Notes under the pieces: generated by a model
What the model was told of the DNA's origin: nothing
What the model saw: the letters and a program-made list of their open reading frames with translations, nothing else
Database searches by the model: none
Assembly (NCBI GenBank): GCA_025526915.1
Contig: JAHLKH010000003.1
Location: 186,001 to 250,000, forward strand
From: Entophlyctis helioformis
Lineage: Eukaryota > Chytridiomycota > Chytridiomycetes > Chytridiales > Chytriomycetaceae
Direction: 5' to 3'
DNA: 64,000 nucleotides
Program-made: the position numbers and the translations under genes
In this document: piece after piece, positions 1 to 11,481 of the stretch
Layout: each line of letters begins with the position of its first letter
Position numbering within the stretch: position 1 is the first letter of the stretch

Positions 1-132
1 CAACCGTTCCTTGCTGCATGTTGCGCATGCCGTCTTTACCATTGTCGTGACTAGATTGCAAGAGGGAGAGGAGGAATGGAATGGAATGGAATGGCACGCC
101 TCATGCTGCTGGATATGTGATTGTCTCGCTGG

Positions 133-1130
133 TCACGGCGCTGGCGATCTTGACCGCGACGCAGAGCGTGACCCAGAGCGTGACCGTGAGCGCGACCGTG
201 AGCGAGAAGGCGATCGTGTGCGACGATCCTCCGAGTCTCCCTCTCGGCTTTCCCGTTTGGGCGACGGCGACTTGGACGACGGTGCGCGGCTCTGATTGCG
301 GCTCTGCTCGCGGCTCTTGGTGCCGCGACTGCTCGTCTGCCCATCCGAGGACCATTCGCCCTCTTCGTGATCCTCATCTCGGCCGGTCTTTGCCGGTTTC
401 TCTTCCTTGGCGTCGCTGCCGCCCTTGTCTCTGTTGCTGCGGTCACTGCGATCACTGCGGTCACGATCGCGGCTCGTGTTTCTGTCCTTATCCCTGCCAG
501 AGCTGCTCTGCCTGTGCCGGTCGCGGCGCTCGCGACGGTCACGACGGTCAGACCCGCTGCTGTCGTCCGTCTGAGACTCACTCTCGCTGCCACTGCTCCC
601 ATCGCTGTCGCTCCTGCTGTCTGTGGACGCATCGCGGTCACGGTCACGGTCACGGTCGCCGTCGGCCTGATCGGATCGGCGCCGCTTGTGCCTGCTCTTC
701 CTGTCCGACGACGACCGCTTCCTCTTCTTGTCCTTTCGGTCCTTGTCGCGGCTGCTGCTCTTCTTGGACTTTTTGGACTTGCTCTTGTCCTTGGACGACT
801 TCTTGGACGACTTTTTGGAGCTGCTGTCCTTGGCGCTGCCGCGAGCCAGCTTTCCATTGCGTTCCAAGTCCAGCTGCTTCCGGTACTGCTCGACCCGCCA
901 GGGCACACAAGAGTTAGACCGCTGCCCCGCTGTGCAAATGAGACGGCATGAGCAGGCGGGCTGCCCTGGTTCGTCGGGTTGGGGCGCAGCTGGACGCACC
1001 TCGAGCATGCTGGCCTCTGTGAAGCCCATGTCCTGCTGCTTCTTCTCCTTGAGCTCGCGAAACTCTTCCCAGGTCATGCCGTTCTTCTTGCGGGCCTCGA
1101 TGTAGTCTCTGTCGGTCAAGGGCACGCCAT
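133..1130 (-). CDS. RS-domain-rich nuclear protein, function not recognised
   Basis: The C-terminal two thirds is an RS/RD/KS-rich low-complexity domain (Lys-Ser runs, then Ser-Asp, Asp-Arg and Arg-Ser repeats), as in SR-type pre-mRNA splicing or processing factors. The N-terminus is ordered and reads RDYIEARKKNGMTWEEF, then KEKKQQ. I see two exons, 1000-1125 or so and 133-885. The intron 886-999 has GTGCGT at its donor and a CTAAC branch-like element before GAGCAG, and the joined protein reads MLE-YRKQLDLERNGK. The start is uncertain. The reading frame opens at 1125 with a non-ATG codon. An ATG at 1130 would be in frame only if one base is missing, and otherwise a 5' exon lies upstream. A splicing-related role is inferred from composition only. 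Confidence 0.6.
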
Positions 1131-1696
1131 GTCAGCAGAATGCCAGCAGGATGCCAGCAGGATGCCAGCTGAATGCCAGCTGAATGCCAGCATGGCATCT
1201 GTTGAGTGCCTGTCTGTCCATCAGTCTGTCGGCAAGATGCAGCAAGCCTTGGACTGTTCACTGACCGAGCGCTGGATCCTGGATTCGCAGACATTCCTGT
1301 GGCCTGCATACCAAGCCACGTCATGGCACAAGAGTCAGAAGCCTGTACGAACAGCCAGCGGGCGACGCACGCCTGCGAGCATGCCACCTACAGGTATGTG
1401 TCGCTGTTGAGTTGGTTGTGTGGATCCCCGGATCCGACAATTGACGGTCGAAATCACTGCGTGGAAATCGTATCACGTGACCATACACGTGACCAGACCT
1501 CCATCCCGCCACGGCCCACATCGATGCAATCCTCCCGATCGTCGTGAACAGCCGCACTCCTGTAAGCAGATGCGCGCCATCCAGCAGCTGTCAGTGCGGG
1601 CTGCTGACTCTTTGGTCGTCGTGCGATGCTCTGCACGCCCGGCCTTGCTTGTGCCGGCATGCCCTCGGCCCTTCTTCCCGACTGCTCAGGCATCTC
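1131..1696. other. Intergenic/5' region between divergent genes, with an 11-bp tandem repeat
   Basis: This lies between the RS-rich gene (-) and the LEA2-like gene (+). It could hold a divergent promoter and perhaps an undetected 5' exon of the RS-rich gene. At about 1133-1194 an 11-bp unit (GAATGCCAGCA/GGATGCCAGCA variants) is repeated five to six times. I see no conserved coding signal in the rest. Confidence 0.5.
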
Positions 1697-3480
1697 ATGA
1701 TGAATCAGAGCTCGACTGGCGGCCGTGACAACGAGCCGTCGCCTGTCCTGGCAGTGCCGCCTTCGACGGCTCCTTCGACGGCGCCTGCGCCCCATGCACC
1801 GTCCGCTGCCTACGGCCACGACCACGGCCACGACCACGGCCACGACCACGGCCACACACTCGCTCCTGCCCCGTCGGCATCGACACTCGGTGCATCTCCG
1901 AGCGAAACGCCGTCCGACGTCAGCTCGTACCATCCACACCCCGTGCTGGCTGGCGAGCCACCGCTGCTGCATCCACAGGCCTCGTATCCGCCGTATCCAC
2001 CGTATCCGCCGTACCAGCCATATCCACCGTACCCGCCGTTCCAGCCGGCCGTCGGCTCGTACCAGCAAGGCTACTCCAACATGGATCCCCGCCGTGGCAG
2101 CGATGCCTCGGGCCAGCCTGCCTTTCCCGCCCAACCCTTGCCCTTTGCGCCGTTTCCTCCACCGCCACCTGGTCTTTACGGAAGCCCGCCCAGCTCGTTT
2201 GGCTCGCCGCCTGCCACTGAGCTTGGTCCTGGTGGCATCAACAACCCCAACAACCAGTATGCTCCTGCGCCGTTCCCGCCCTATGGCCAGCCGTATCCGT
2301 ACCCGCCCCCCGGTGCACCCTGGGCATTTGATCCAAACCTGCCCCCGCCCAACCCCGCACAGCCTTACGACGGCCAAGCAGCGGCTGCCAACGCCAGCCG
2401 CATGTCTGCACAATCTCAGCCGCAGTCTCAGCGATCCAGCCAACTGCCGAGCCATGCGCCAATGCAGCAGCAGATGTCGTCGGGCACGTTTGTTGCTGTG
2501 CCTGATGCGGCTGGCTACACATACTCGAATGCAGACCAGCAGCAAGGTGGCGCGGGCGGTGCACTCGGCCCATCGTCGTCTCGCGATTCGTTCAAGCCTG
2601 TCACGGACGGACAGCCGCAACCGCAACCGCAGCCGCAGCCCTACCAACAGCCTCCTCCACAGCAAGGCATCTACGGACCCTCTGTTGGAGGCAGCAACGA
2701 CGTCTCGCCCAAAAGCAAGCGTCGCTACTGCTGCTGCTTCAAGACGCGCCGTGGCTGTGGCAACACGATCTGCCTGTTCATCTTCCTGCTCCTTGTTGCG
2801 ATCGGCGTGTTGGTGTTCCTCTTCTTCCCGCGCATCTCCGACTTTGCGCTCTCGGAGCCGTACCCATCTGGGACTGGCGCAATCAAGGTCTCGTCGGGCG
2901 AGATCTCGCCAACCAGTGTTGTTGCCGAGCTTCGCGGCGCGTCGGCGGCCAGGCCGTACAGCTTCTCTTTCCCGCTTGCCGTCAATGTGTCGCTCACGTC
3001 TGCCAACGTGGTTGGCCTCTCGTTTGACCAGCTGACGTTTACTGTACGTTTGCTGCTTCATCCGTCAGACCCTTTGTCACTGCCATGATCACTGACGCAT
3101 GCCAATCTCTGCTCATCTAGTCGACGATCCTTGACGACAACGGCGTGCAGCTGCCCAAGGCATCAGCCGACGGTGGCCTTGGCCGCAGCACCATCTCGCC
3201 CAACGCGCGCACCACGCTTGTCCTGCCCTTTGACATCAAGTATGTCACGGCCGAACCCACCGAGGTGGGCTCCGACCCCGCACTCTTGTTCCTGATCAGC
3301 AAATGCACAAACCGCCAGCCGTTCCGGTTCAACTACACGGTGCGCCTGTCGCACTGGCTCGTGTCCTGGACCGGATTCAGGCCGTCGTACTCTGACCGCA
3401 TGTCTGTAAATTGCCCCGAGGCCGTCAGCAGCCTGCTTTCTGGTCTGCAGTCACAGTCGCAGACGCCTCGGTCTGCGTGA
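1697..3480 (+). CDS. Single-pass membrane protein with Pro-rich N-terminus and LEA2-like C-terminal domain
   Basis: Two exons, 1697-3043 and 3121-3480 (intron 3044-3120, GTACGT...TAG, phase 0), encode about 568 residues. The first ~340 residues are Pro/Tyr/Gln/Gly-rich and disordered, with an HGHD repeat near residue 40 and PPYPPYP repeats. A Cys-rich juxtamembrane patch (YCCCFKTRRGC) precedes a strong transmembrane helix at about residues 353-378. The C-terminal ~190 residues have the beta-rich pattern of LEA2/NDR1-HIN1-like domains, with several NxS/T sites. The tandem ATG at 1697/1700 fits the start of conserved composition, while codons further upstream look non-coding. This topology (cytosolic disordered tail, one TM, extracytosolic LEA2 domain) is common in fungal membrane or vacuole-associated proteins. 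No exact function can be assigned. Confidence 0.75.
1815..1856 (+). repeat. CACGAC/CACGGC repeat encoding (His-Gly-His-Asp)n
   Basis: A 12-bp unit (GGCCACGACCAC) is repeated about 3.5 times inside the LEA2-like gene and encodes a GHDHGHDH tract, a potential metal-binding, length-variable segment. Confidence 0.8.
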
Positions 3481-3562
3481 CCCTGATCTGCCCTATGCTC
3501 GCAATACATTCATCGTATGATTCAAAGCATCGTCTGTTGGATTCTTGCCCGCCAACACCAAC

Positions 3563-4547
3563 ATGCTTGACTTTCTCAGACCGCTGTTCAGAACCAACCC
3601 ACGCCAAGTGAGTTGCCACCTGCTGAACGGCAGGGCCAGCTTGCTGCTGTCCATCTGCTCCACGCTTGCAGACAGCAACACACCGCACCGCACCGCACCA
3701 CACCGCACTCACAGCACACGCAACGCCACAGCTCGCTGCACAGTTCCTGCAGTTTGTGCTGATTGTGTCGTCGGCCTTGGCTATCTGGAAGGGCATGGCC
3801 GTTGCCTTCAACACCGAGTCGCCCATTGTCGTGGTGCTCAGGTGCGTTCAACCGTCCCTCTTTGGGCTGGCCGTCTGCTTGCCTGGCTGTCTGGCTGTCT
3901 GTCTGGCGCATGTGTGAACAGCCCAACACACCGGCTTGCTTACCAACCGCCACCAACAGTGAGAGCATGGAGCCGGCCTTCCAGCGCGGCGACCTGCTGT
4001 TCCTCGCCATGACCAAGCAGCCACTGCGGGTTGGCGACATCTGTGTGTACAAGGTCAAGGGCAAGGACATTCCCATTGTGCACCGCATCCTGGAAACACA
4101 CATTGAGTGAGCGACCAGCCATCAACGGCGGCTTGAGCTGCATCTCGCTTGGATCAGACGCGCTTGGCATGCAACACTCACGCCGTGCCGTGCTGTGTCG
4201 TGCCGTGCCGCATCGTATCGTATCGGTGCGTGTCCAGGAACGGAACAGACAAGGCGTACATGCTCACAAAGGGCGACAACAACCCCGTCGACGATCGTGG
4301 GCTGTACAATCGCGGCCAGCTGTGGATCGAGCCCGAGGACGTTGTGGGCCGCGTTGTGGGTGAGTTGGGCTGGCTTCTGTGCGCCATCTCGTGGTCTGGC
4401 TGGCGCCACTGACGCACTGACTGCACTGCCGCTCAGCCACCTGCCGTACATGGGCATGGTCACCATCCTGCTCAACGACTACCCGTATCTCAAGTTTGGC
4501 ATGCTGGCGTTCCTGCCGTGTCGATGCTGTTGACACAAGAGAGCTAG
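3563..4547 (+). CDS. SEC11: Signal peptidase complex catalytic subunit SEC11 (two frame breaks)
   Basis: ER-membrane serine protease that removes signal peptides. Five exons: 3563-3607, 3732-3841, 3960-4106, 4238-4359 and 4437-4547. Visible features are the N-terminal TM helix ([14 protein letters not shown]), the catalytic serine motif [12 protein letters not shown], the catalytic-histidine box IPIVHRILE, the aspartate box [12 protein letters not shown], and the C-terminal [15 protein letters not shown] region. The first four exons splice in phase. The exon 4/5 junction is off by one base at a GGG run before TGAGT (4358-4360). A second single base appears to be missing near 4511-4517, where the frame otherwise runs out in FLPCRCC. 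Adding one base at each site gives 178 residues ending LLTQES; human SEC11A has 179. I therefore treat the gene as intact and the breaks as likely sequence errors. Confidence 0.9.
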
Positions 4548-4689
4548 CCGGCATTGGCTGGCCGGTGGGGATGTCTGCCAGGTGGGATCGGTGGCAGGTT
4601 GTGATCGGCTGGCAGAGTCTGGCTTGGTCGTTGCCAATGAACATACAGAAGGATCGGGCTGGTTTCCGTGCAAGCCAGCAACTGGAGCC

Positions 4690-7600
4690 ATGAAGTTTTC
4701 GCATTCGATCCAGTTGAATGCCTCGCCCGAGTGGCGAGACAAGTACATGTGAGTGCCTGCTGCCCGCTGCCTGCTGCACATCTCTGCCGAGCGTGCGTGT
4801 GCAGTCGCAGACGTCTGGTGCCGGCCACTCCAGCATCGCCCGCTTCCTCCGGAACGTGGCCGAGTGTGCTGGTCCGCTTGGTGCCTGTCGCTTGCGTGAG
4901 CCCAACCACGCCTGGCCGGTTCAGCGTGACGTGAGACGTGAGACAGATGGAGCCGGCAGTGCCGCTGGCCCGTGGCCTGCGACAGAGCGAGAGTGACTCA
5001 TGGCGAGGCACTGCCCACCACACGCCGTGAGACATTCGCTCCGTCTGTCCGTCTGCCTCGCCCGCCGCTGCCCATCCCCGCCTCGCCTGAATGCTCCAAT
5101 CTGCTCTTGTCGCCGTTGCCAACGACACGCTGGCTGAGCCCACGGCTGACCATACATGACTTGGCTGCGACCGCCGCACCGGCGTACAGGGCATACTCGA
5201 ACCTCAAGAAGCTCATCTATGCCATCGAGAGAGCAACCATGGGCCTAGCGCCACTGCCTGCGTCGCACAGAGAGATCCCTGCTGCTCCACAAGGCGGCAC
5301 CACTCCTCAGCGTCCGTCGTCTCGGTCCATTGCTAGTGCCGACAGCGACGCTGGCGACGACGACGAGCAGCCGTCTGAAAACACTCCGCTGGTGGGCGGC
5401 TCCTCTGGCGCAACGCAACCCGCCACGCCAAGATCGCCAACGCAGACGCCAATGCGTTCTTTGAGCTTGCCCTTGACGAGGAGCTCGAGAAGATCAAGGC
5501 GTTCTACGCCGAGAAGGAGCTGGAGCTCACCAACCACGTCCAGGCACTCATCAACGAGATCCGCAACTCGGAGCGACACGCCGAGTCCAACCTGCTGATG
5601 GACGACACGCTGCCTCGACTGGACCTCATCTCGCCTGCCCTGCACCCGCATCCTCAGCAGCAGCAGCAGCAAGGCGATGTCGCAGCTGCGGTCACGCCGA
5701 CGGGTGCTCTTGCCCCAGCTGCTAGTGGCAACGGAAGCGCGAATGCGCTGTCGCCACACTTGACAGTTGGTGCGACGAATGCCGCGGGAATCCTTCCGCA
5801 GCACCATTCCGTCTCGTCTCCGTCGCAGACATCTGCGCCGCAGCTCAATGCAAGCACCGCGTCGGGTCTTGGCGTCGATGTCTTTGAAAACAACATGCTC
5901 TACCGCAACAATCGCGCCAGTGTCAGCACCACCGACCAGCGTCGCGCTCTGTCAGAGTACACAACGGACGACCTGATCTCGTACTCGAGCACCGAGTCGC
6001 CGCGTCCCGGCTATCTGCCGGTTCTGCTGTGGTCGTCCAAGGACCTCAAGAACTCGCGCCAAAAGTACCAGAAGCTGGCCATTGCCCTCTACGTGCAGCT
6101 GAGCGAGCTGCGTTCCTATGTCGAGATCCACGAGACCGGGTTTGGCAAGATCCTCAAAAAGTACGAAAAGGTCGTCGGCGCCAAGCTCAAGCGCTCGTAC
6201 ATGGTCAAGGTCGAGTCGTCGTATCCCTTCCTGCTGCGCACCAAGGACAACCTCGCCCGCCTCATCACGCAGGTGACTGCCATCTACGCGCGCATCGCAA
6301 CGGACGGCAAGATCCGTGCAGCGACTGTCGAGCTCAGCAGCCACCTGCGCGACCATGTCGTGTGGGAGCGCAACACCATCTGGCGCGACATGATCGAGAG
6401 CGAGCGTCGTCGCGAGACCATTGGGCTGCGTCCCAATGCAGTTGATGCCGATCCGCTGGGCGGCACCAAGTTTGTGCAGATCCAGGTCTGCGGATGCTCT
6501 GTCCCTGTGCCGCGCGTCATCCCGACCAAGGTGTTTTCGATTGTCGCGGCTGTTCTGGTGCTGTCTACCATTCTGCAGGTCCAGCCACTGCCTTCTCCCG
6601 AGCAGAACGGTTGTCTTGGTATCCTTGTCTTTGCGTCCATGTTGTGGGCCACCGAGGTAGGCGTGGCTTGATGCCCAAGCCTTGAGTGGTTGGGTAGGAT
6701 CCGCGGCTGACCCAATGTGCAACGGCGAACGTATCCGTGCAGGCACTCCCTCTGTTCATCACGTCCATCATCGTCCCGCTCCTTGTTGTTGTTCTTCAAG
6801 TCATGCGCAAGGAGGGTCATCGCCTGACTGCCAAAGAGGCCGCGAAGCAGATCTTTTCCGACATGTTTGGCCCGGTCATCATGCTCCTTCTGGGCGGCTT
6901 CTCGCTCGCGGGTGCACTCAGCAAGCACAACATTGCCAAGGAGGCGGCTGCTGTCATTCTCGGACGCGCCGGCTCGAACCCGCGCATGGTGCTGCTCGCC
7001 AACATGTTTGTGAGCACCTTTGCCAGCATGTGGATCTCCAACGTTGCTGCGCCTGTGCTGTGCTTCTCGCTCGTGCAGCCCATTCTGCGCAACCTCCCGC
7101 GCGGCTCCAGGTACGCGCGCTGTCTCGTCATGGGCATTGCGCTTGCCGCCAATGTCGGCGGCATGGCGTCGCCGATTGCTTCGCCGCAGAACATTATAGC
7201 CATGGCCAACATGAACCCGCCGCCGTCGTGGCCCGAGTGGTTCCTGATCTCGCTGCCCATCTGCGTGGCGCTCGACGCGTGCATCTGGTGCCTGCTCCTC
7301 ATGGTGTACCGGCCCGAGAACGAGGCAGCGGCGCCGGCGGAGATCTACAACCAGGAGCACTTTGCCCGCCGACTCAACACGACGCAGGTGTACATTCTGC
7401 TGGTCAGCATAGCGACCATCAGTCTGTGGTGCGTGCAGTCGAGCATCGAGGGCATCATTGGCGACATGGGCGTGGTGGCGATTATCCCGATTGTGGCGTT
7501 CTACGGCACAGGCGTGCTCACCAAGGACGACTGGAACAGCATGCTGTGGAACGTGGTGATGCTTGCCATGGGCGGCATTGCGCTCGGCAAGGCGGTCGAC

Positions 7601-8099
7601 TCGTCGGGCCTGCTGGCGGAAATCACAGCGTCGATCACGCCGTTCCTGCAGACGCTGCCCACGTTTGCGTGCATTGCGCTGCTGACTGCGATTGTGGTTG
7701 TGGTCACGAGCTTCATCAGCCACACGGTCGGTGCGCTCATCATCCTGCCCGTGGTTGCGCAGATTGGCGCGCACATGCCCGACCCGCGTGCGCGCACGCT
7801 TGTCATGGCCTCTGGTAGGTGGTGCACACATGTATGGTAGATGCGAGAGAGCGAGTCGCTGACACTTGCGCTCGTCCGTGTGTGTGTTTGGGTACGCAGC
7901 GCTGCTCTGCTCGGGCGGCATGGCACTGCCCGTGTCGTCGTTCCCCAACATGAACGCCATCTCGCTCGAGGACCAGACGGGCACGCCGTGGCTCAAGGTG
8001 GCCGACTTTCTGCGCGTGGGCATCGTGTCGACGGGCGCGGCGTGGGTGTGCGTGCTGTCGATCGGGTACGGCATCATGACCCTGATCGAGTTCCGCTAG
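4690..8099 (+). CDS. PHO91: SPX-domain low-affinity phosphate transporter, PHO87/PHO90/PHO91 type (SLC13 fold)
   Basis: Na+/H+-coupled SLC13-type transporter with an inositol-pyrophosphate-sensing SPX domain; plasma or vacuolar membrane. Exons: 4690-4748, 5190-6656, 6743-7814 and 7900-8099. The SPX start MKFSHSIQLNASPEWRDKY is split by a 441-bp intron, followed by AYSNLKKLIYAIE. The SPX C-terminal helices (LRSYVEIHETGFGKILKKYEK) end near 6200. Some 11-12 hydrophobic segments follow, with SLC13 signatures such as MWISNVAAP, ANVGGMASPIASPQN and TSFISHTVGALIILPV. Between about 5392 and 5432 the frame changes by one base inside the SPX linker (…ENTPLVGG… to …NANAFFELALDEELEK…). One missing base gives 932 residues; a 41-bp intron would also restore frame but is too short to be likely. 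PHO90 or PHO87 are equally possible names. Confidence 0.88.
4749..5189 (+). other. Long first intron of the SPX transporter gene
   Basis: The donor is GTGAGT and the acceptor GCGTACAG, splicing inside codon 20 of the SPX domain. At 441 bp it is about four times the usual intron here. It carries a sense-strand CCGTCTGTCCGTCTGCC motif at about 5039-5056. I see no coding signal in it. Confidence 0.7.
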
Positions 8100-8313
8100 T
8101 CGTGGCTGTGTTGCTCCAGCAGTGGCTCTATCAGTGGCCGCATCCTCGTCTACATACAAAGCCGCTTGCTCCAATGAAGCCGCATGCCGCACGGCCCGAC
8201 CTGAGCGCCCGCTCCCGAGCAGAGTCGTCAACAAACAATCGAATCACGACAAAACATTCAACGATCCAACTCACCATTCAACTCACATCGATCCAGCGAT
8301 CCAACGATCCATC

Positions 8314-11256
8314 ATGACGGCCATGGACATGACCGACCTCATCATCCTCGGCTCCATCGGCGTGCTCACGCTGGGCCTGTTCTACTGGCGCAGCGCAAAG
8401 GACCCGGCCCGCCCGTCGGCGCCCGGCTCGGCCATCGGCCACGTCGGCCACGTCGCAATCCACTGCTCTGCCGGCTGCCAAGAAGGGCAGCGCACCGGCC
8501 ACGCCAAGCAGGCCAGGCACGCCCGTGCTGTGAGTGCCCGTCTGGCCGTCTGCCTGTCTTGTCTGCCTGTCTGCCTGTCTGCCTGTCTGCCTGCCTGCCT
8601 GCCCTGTCATGGTGGTCGGCGCATGCGTATCCATGCGCTTCTTGCCGCCTGCCACAGCGTCGCATTCATGTCGCACATGCGCTGTCTGTTTGCCCGCCGT
8701 TGCCCGCTGTTGCCTGCTCAGTCCAACGCCATCCGATCCAACTCTGGATCGTCGCTCTCTGCTCCCCTCTGGCCCTGCTGGCCCACTGACCCACATCCAC
8801 ATCCACACCATCCACAACGGCATCCCCTCACAGTCGTAAAGCTCCCACCAAAAAGTCCCTGGTCGAAAAGGCCAAGTCGCTCAACGCCTCGAACCGCCTG
8901 TTTGTCTTTTACGGCTCGCAGACCGGCACCGCAGAGGATCTGGCCACCCGCATCGCCAAGGAGGCGTCGGCGTCGCTCGGCGTCGCTGCCCTGATCTGCG
9001 ATCCCGAGGACTATGACATGAAGGAGCTCGCCAACTGGCCGCTCACCGACGGCAAGGATCTCTTTGGCTTCTTCCTCGCCACGTATGTCCTCTCTCTCTC
9101 TCTCTCGCCTGTGTGATCCATGGCTATGGGCTTGTGTCCTGCGGCTGCTGACGCTCTCACGATCGCTGTGTGTTGGCTGCGACGGCTGCAACGGCTGGCA
9201 GGTACGGCGAGGGTGAGCCCACTGACAATGCCGTCGAGTTCTACTCGTGGCTCATGGACGGCAAGGGATTGGGCGAAGATGCCGGCGACGAAGACGACGA
9301 CATGACGTTTGAGCGTCCCGTCGAGGGCCTCTCGTACTTTATCTTTGCGCTCGGCAACAAGACGTACGAGCACTACAACGCCATTGGCCGCCGTGCGTTC
9401 AAGCGTCTCGAGAAGCTCGGTGCGCTGCCCGTGCTGCCCATTGGCGAGGGCGACGACGACGGATCGCTCGAGGAAGACTTTCTGGCATGGAAGCCCAAGG
9501 TCATGGCCGCCGTGTCGACCTTCTTTGGCTTGGACGGCGTCAAGACGGTCAGCCAGCGCGACCGGCCCCACGTGCCCGTGTACGACGTGGTCGACGGCAA
9601 GCCCAAGAGCCAGGCCGCCGTGTTCCGTGGCGAGCACACGATTGACACGCCGCGTCGCTGGGAAGCCGCGCTCACCGAAGCTGCGACGGAGGGATTCGAG
9701 ATGCTCGAGGCGGACCAGCAGTACAAGGAGGTCACCAAGATTGTCACGTACGACGCCAAGCACCCCTTCTATGGCCGCGTGGTTGCCAGCCGCCCGCTCT
9801 TCACCAAGACCGCCGACACGTTCGACTTTACCGGTTCCGGAGCCGAGATGCCCTCGGGTGGCGACCCGCCCAAGTGGTCCGTCTCGGGCACCTCCAAGAT
9901 TGTCGTGCAGCGCGACTGCTACCACATGGAGCTGGACCTGTCTGGATCGCGTCTCAAGTACACGACCGGCGACCATGTTGGTGTGTGGCCTGAGAACTCG
10001 CCCGCCGAGGTCGGCCGCCTTGCGCGACTCCTCAAGATCGACACGCTCGACCGCGTCATCGACATGGTGCCCAACCCCAAGAACCCGCTGCCCAACACCA
10101 AGAAGCCGTTCCCGATGCCGTGCACGCTCCGCGCCGCGCTCACCAACTACCTCGACATCACAGACGTCCTCAAGCAGTTCCACTTCGACATTCTTGCAAA
10201 GTACGCGACGGCCCCCGCTGACCGCGAGCGTCTGCTGGCCATCTCCGAGGACCGCGCGCTCTACGTGTCGCTCATCGAAAAGGGCCGCAAGAATCTCGCC
10301 GACGTGGTTGCCGAGTTCCCGTCCATCCAGGTGCCGCTCGGCGTCGTGCTCGGCGAGATCCTCACGCGCACGGCCGTGCGCTACTACTCGATCTCGTCGT
10401 CGTCCAAGGAGGAGCCGACCCGCGTGTCGCTCACGGCCGTTGTGGTGCGGTACGCGGTTGCATCGCCTGCTGCTGGGCTTGCGCTGCCTGGCGGCTCGGC
10501 GCGCAAGGCCAAGGTCGTGCTCAAGGAGGGACTCGCGACGTCGTGGCTGCAGCGCCAGCATGATGCGCGCACGGGCACGGGGGCTGCGCTGGCGACCGAG
10601 ACGTCAGTGCCGCCGCTGCACCTGCCCCTGTACATCCGCTCGTCGACGTTCAGGCTGCCGGCTAACCACCAGACGCCGATTGTCATGGTCGGTCCGGGCA
10701 CTGGTGTGGCGCCGTTCCGTGGCTTCGTGCATGAGCGTGTGCTCGCGGCCAAGCAGGGATCGACGGTCGGCCCCACGTGGCTGTTTTACGGCTGCAGAAA
10801 CTCCGAGTCGGTGAGTCTTGACTGGCGGACGGGCAGCCTTCCCCTCCTTCTGGGATGCATGAGATGCATGGATATGTGGATCGATAGGTGGACTGACAGC
10901 CTGTGACGGACGACCAGGACTTTCTGTACCGCGACGAGTTTGAGGCGTTTGAGAGCCAGGCGGCCAACGGCCTGCCGATCGACCTCCACATCGTGACGGC
11001 CTTTTCGCGCCAGGGTGCGCAAAAGGTCTATGTGCAGCACCGCATCACGGAGTACGCGCGCGACGTGTGGCGGCTGCTCCACACGCTCCGTGGATCGTTT
11101 TACATTTGCGGAGACGCCAAGCACATGGCCCATGATGTCGTCAACGCCCTCGAGGCCATGGCTGTGTCGGTCGGTGGACTGTCCAATGACGGCGCCAAGC
11201 AGTGGATCAAGGACATGCGCGCGTCTGGCCGCTACCTTGAGGATGTCTGGTCGTAA
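8314..11256 (+). CDS. NCP1: NADPH-cytochrome P450 reductase
   Basis: ER-anchored diflavin enzyme that passes electrons from NADPH through FAD and FMN to P450s, including those of sterol synthesis. Exons: 8314-8529, 8834-9082, 9202-10810 and 10918-11256. It opens with an N-terminal anchor (DLIILGSIGVLTLGLFYW). Then come the FMN site FYGSQTGTAEDLA and LGNKTYEHYN, the FAD-binding RYYSISSSS, the NADPH sites VGPGTGVAPFRGF and FYGCRN, and the terminal EDVWS. The frame set by the anchor and the frame required at the exon 1 donor differ by one base around 8430-8442; removing one base gives a Ser/Ala/Thr linker and a whole-codon total of about 803 residues. That is roughly 100 longer than usual. Extra length sits in the anchor linker and in the segment around 10440-10620. 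Confidence 0.95.
8530..8833 (+). repeat. CPR intron 1 with CTGTCTGCC tetranucleotide-type repeats
   Basis: A 304-bp intron (GTGAGT...CACAG). From about 8536 to 8605 it is built of CTGTCTGCCTGTCTGCC-type units on the sense strand. See the finding on intronic CTGYCTG repeats. Confidence 0.8.
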
Positions 11257-11277
11257 TGGCTGTTTTGGTGCATGGAG

Positions 11278-11297
11278 GTTTCCTTCCTTCCTTCCTT

Positions 11298-11365
<68 letters not shown>
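11278..11365 (+). repeat. Compound microsatellite (TTCC)n-(TC)n
   Basis: About five TTCC units run straight into about 32 uninterrupted TC dinucleotides. It lies 21 bp past the CPR stop codon, in the gap between two convergent genes (CPR and chitin synthase). It is the longest simple repeat in the window. Confidence 0.97.
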
Positions 11366-11368
<3 letters not shown>

Positions 11369-11481
11369 TACAATTGTGGTTTCGTTGATCCCGAAGTTCA
11401 ATACATGGTCATTTGGTTGTTTGTCCAACACATCATGGCATGCCGGCTCATTCTCATTCATAAACACAATGCACAGCGTAC

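Noticed and set aside
51..908. Long Arg/Ala-rich open frames on alternate frames of nearly every gene (for example within 51-908 and 1454-3061)
   Set aside because: High-GC coding DNA leaves antisense and shifted frames open. These have repetitive Arg/Ala/Pro composition, no family motifs, and lie over well-supported genes.
914..1387. A separate gene upstream of the RS-rich gene on the minus strand
   Set aside because: Its frame is shifted relative to the conserved exon, covers the tandem repeat, and shows no conserved pattern. A missing 5' exon remains possible but cannot be placed.
5392..5432. A 41-bp intron in the SPX transporter linker
   Set aside because: It has GT and AG ends and restores frame, but it is far shorter than any other intron here, has no branch-like element, and a single missing base explains the break as well. 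It matches the indel pattern in other genes.
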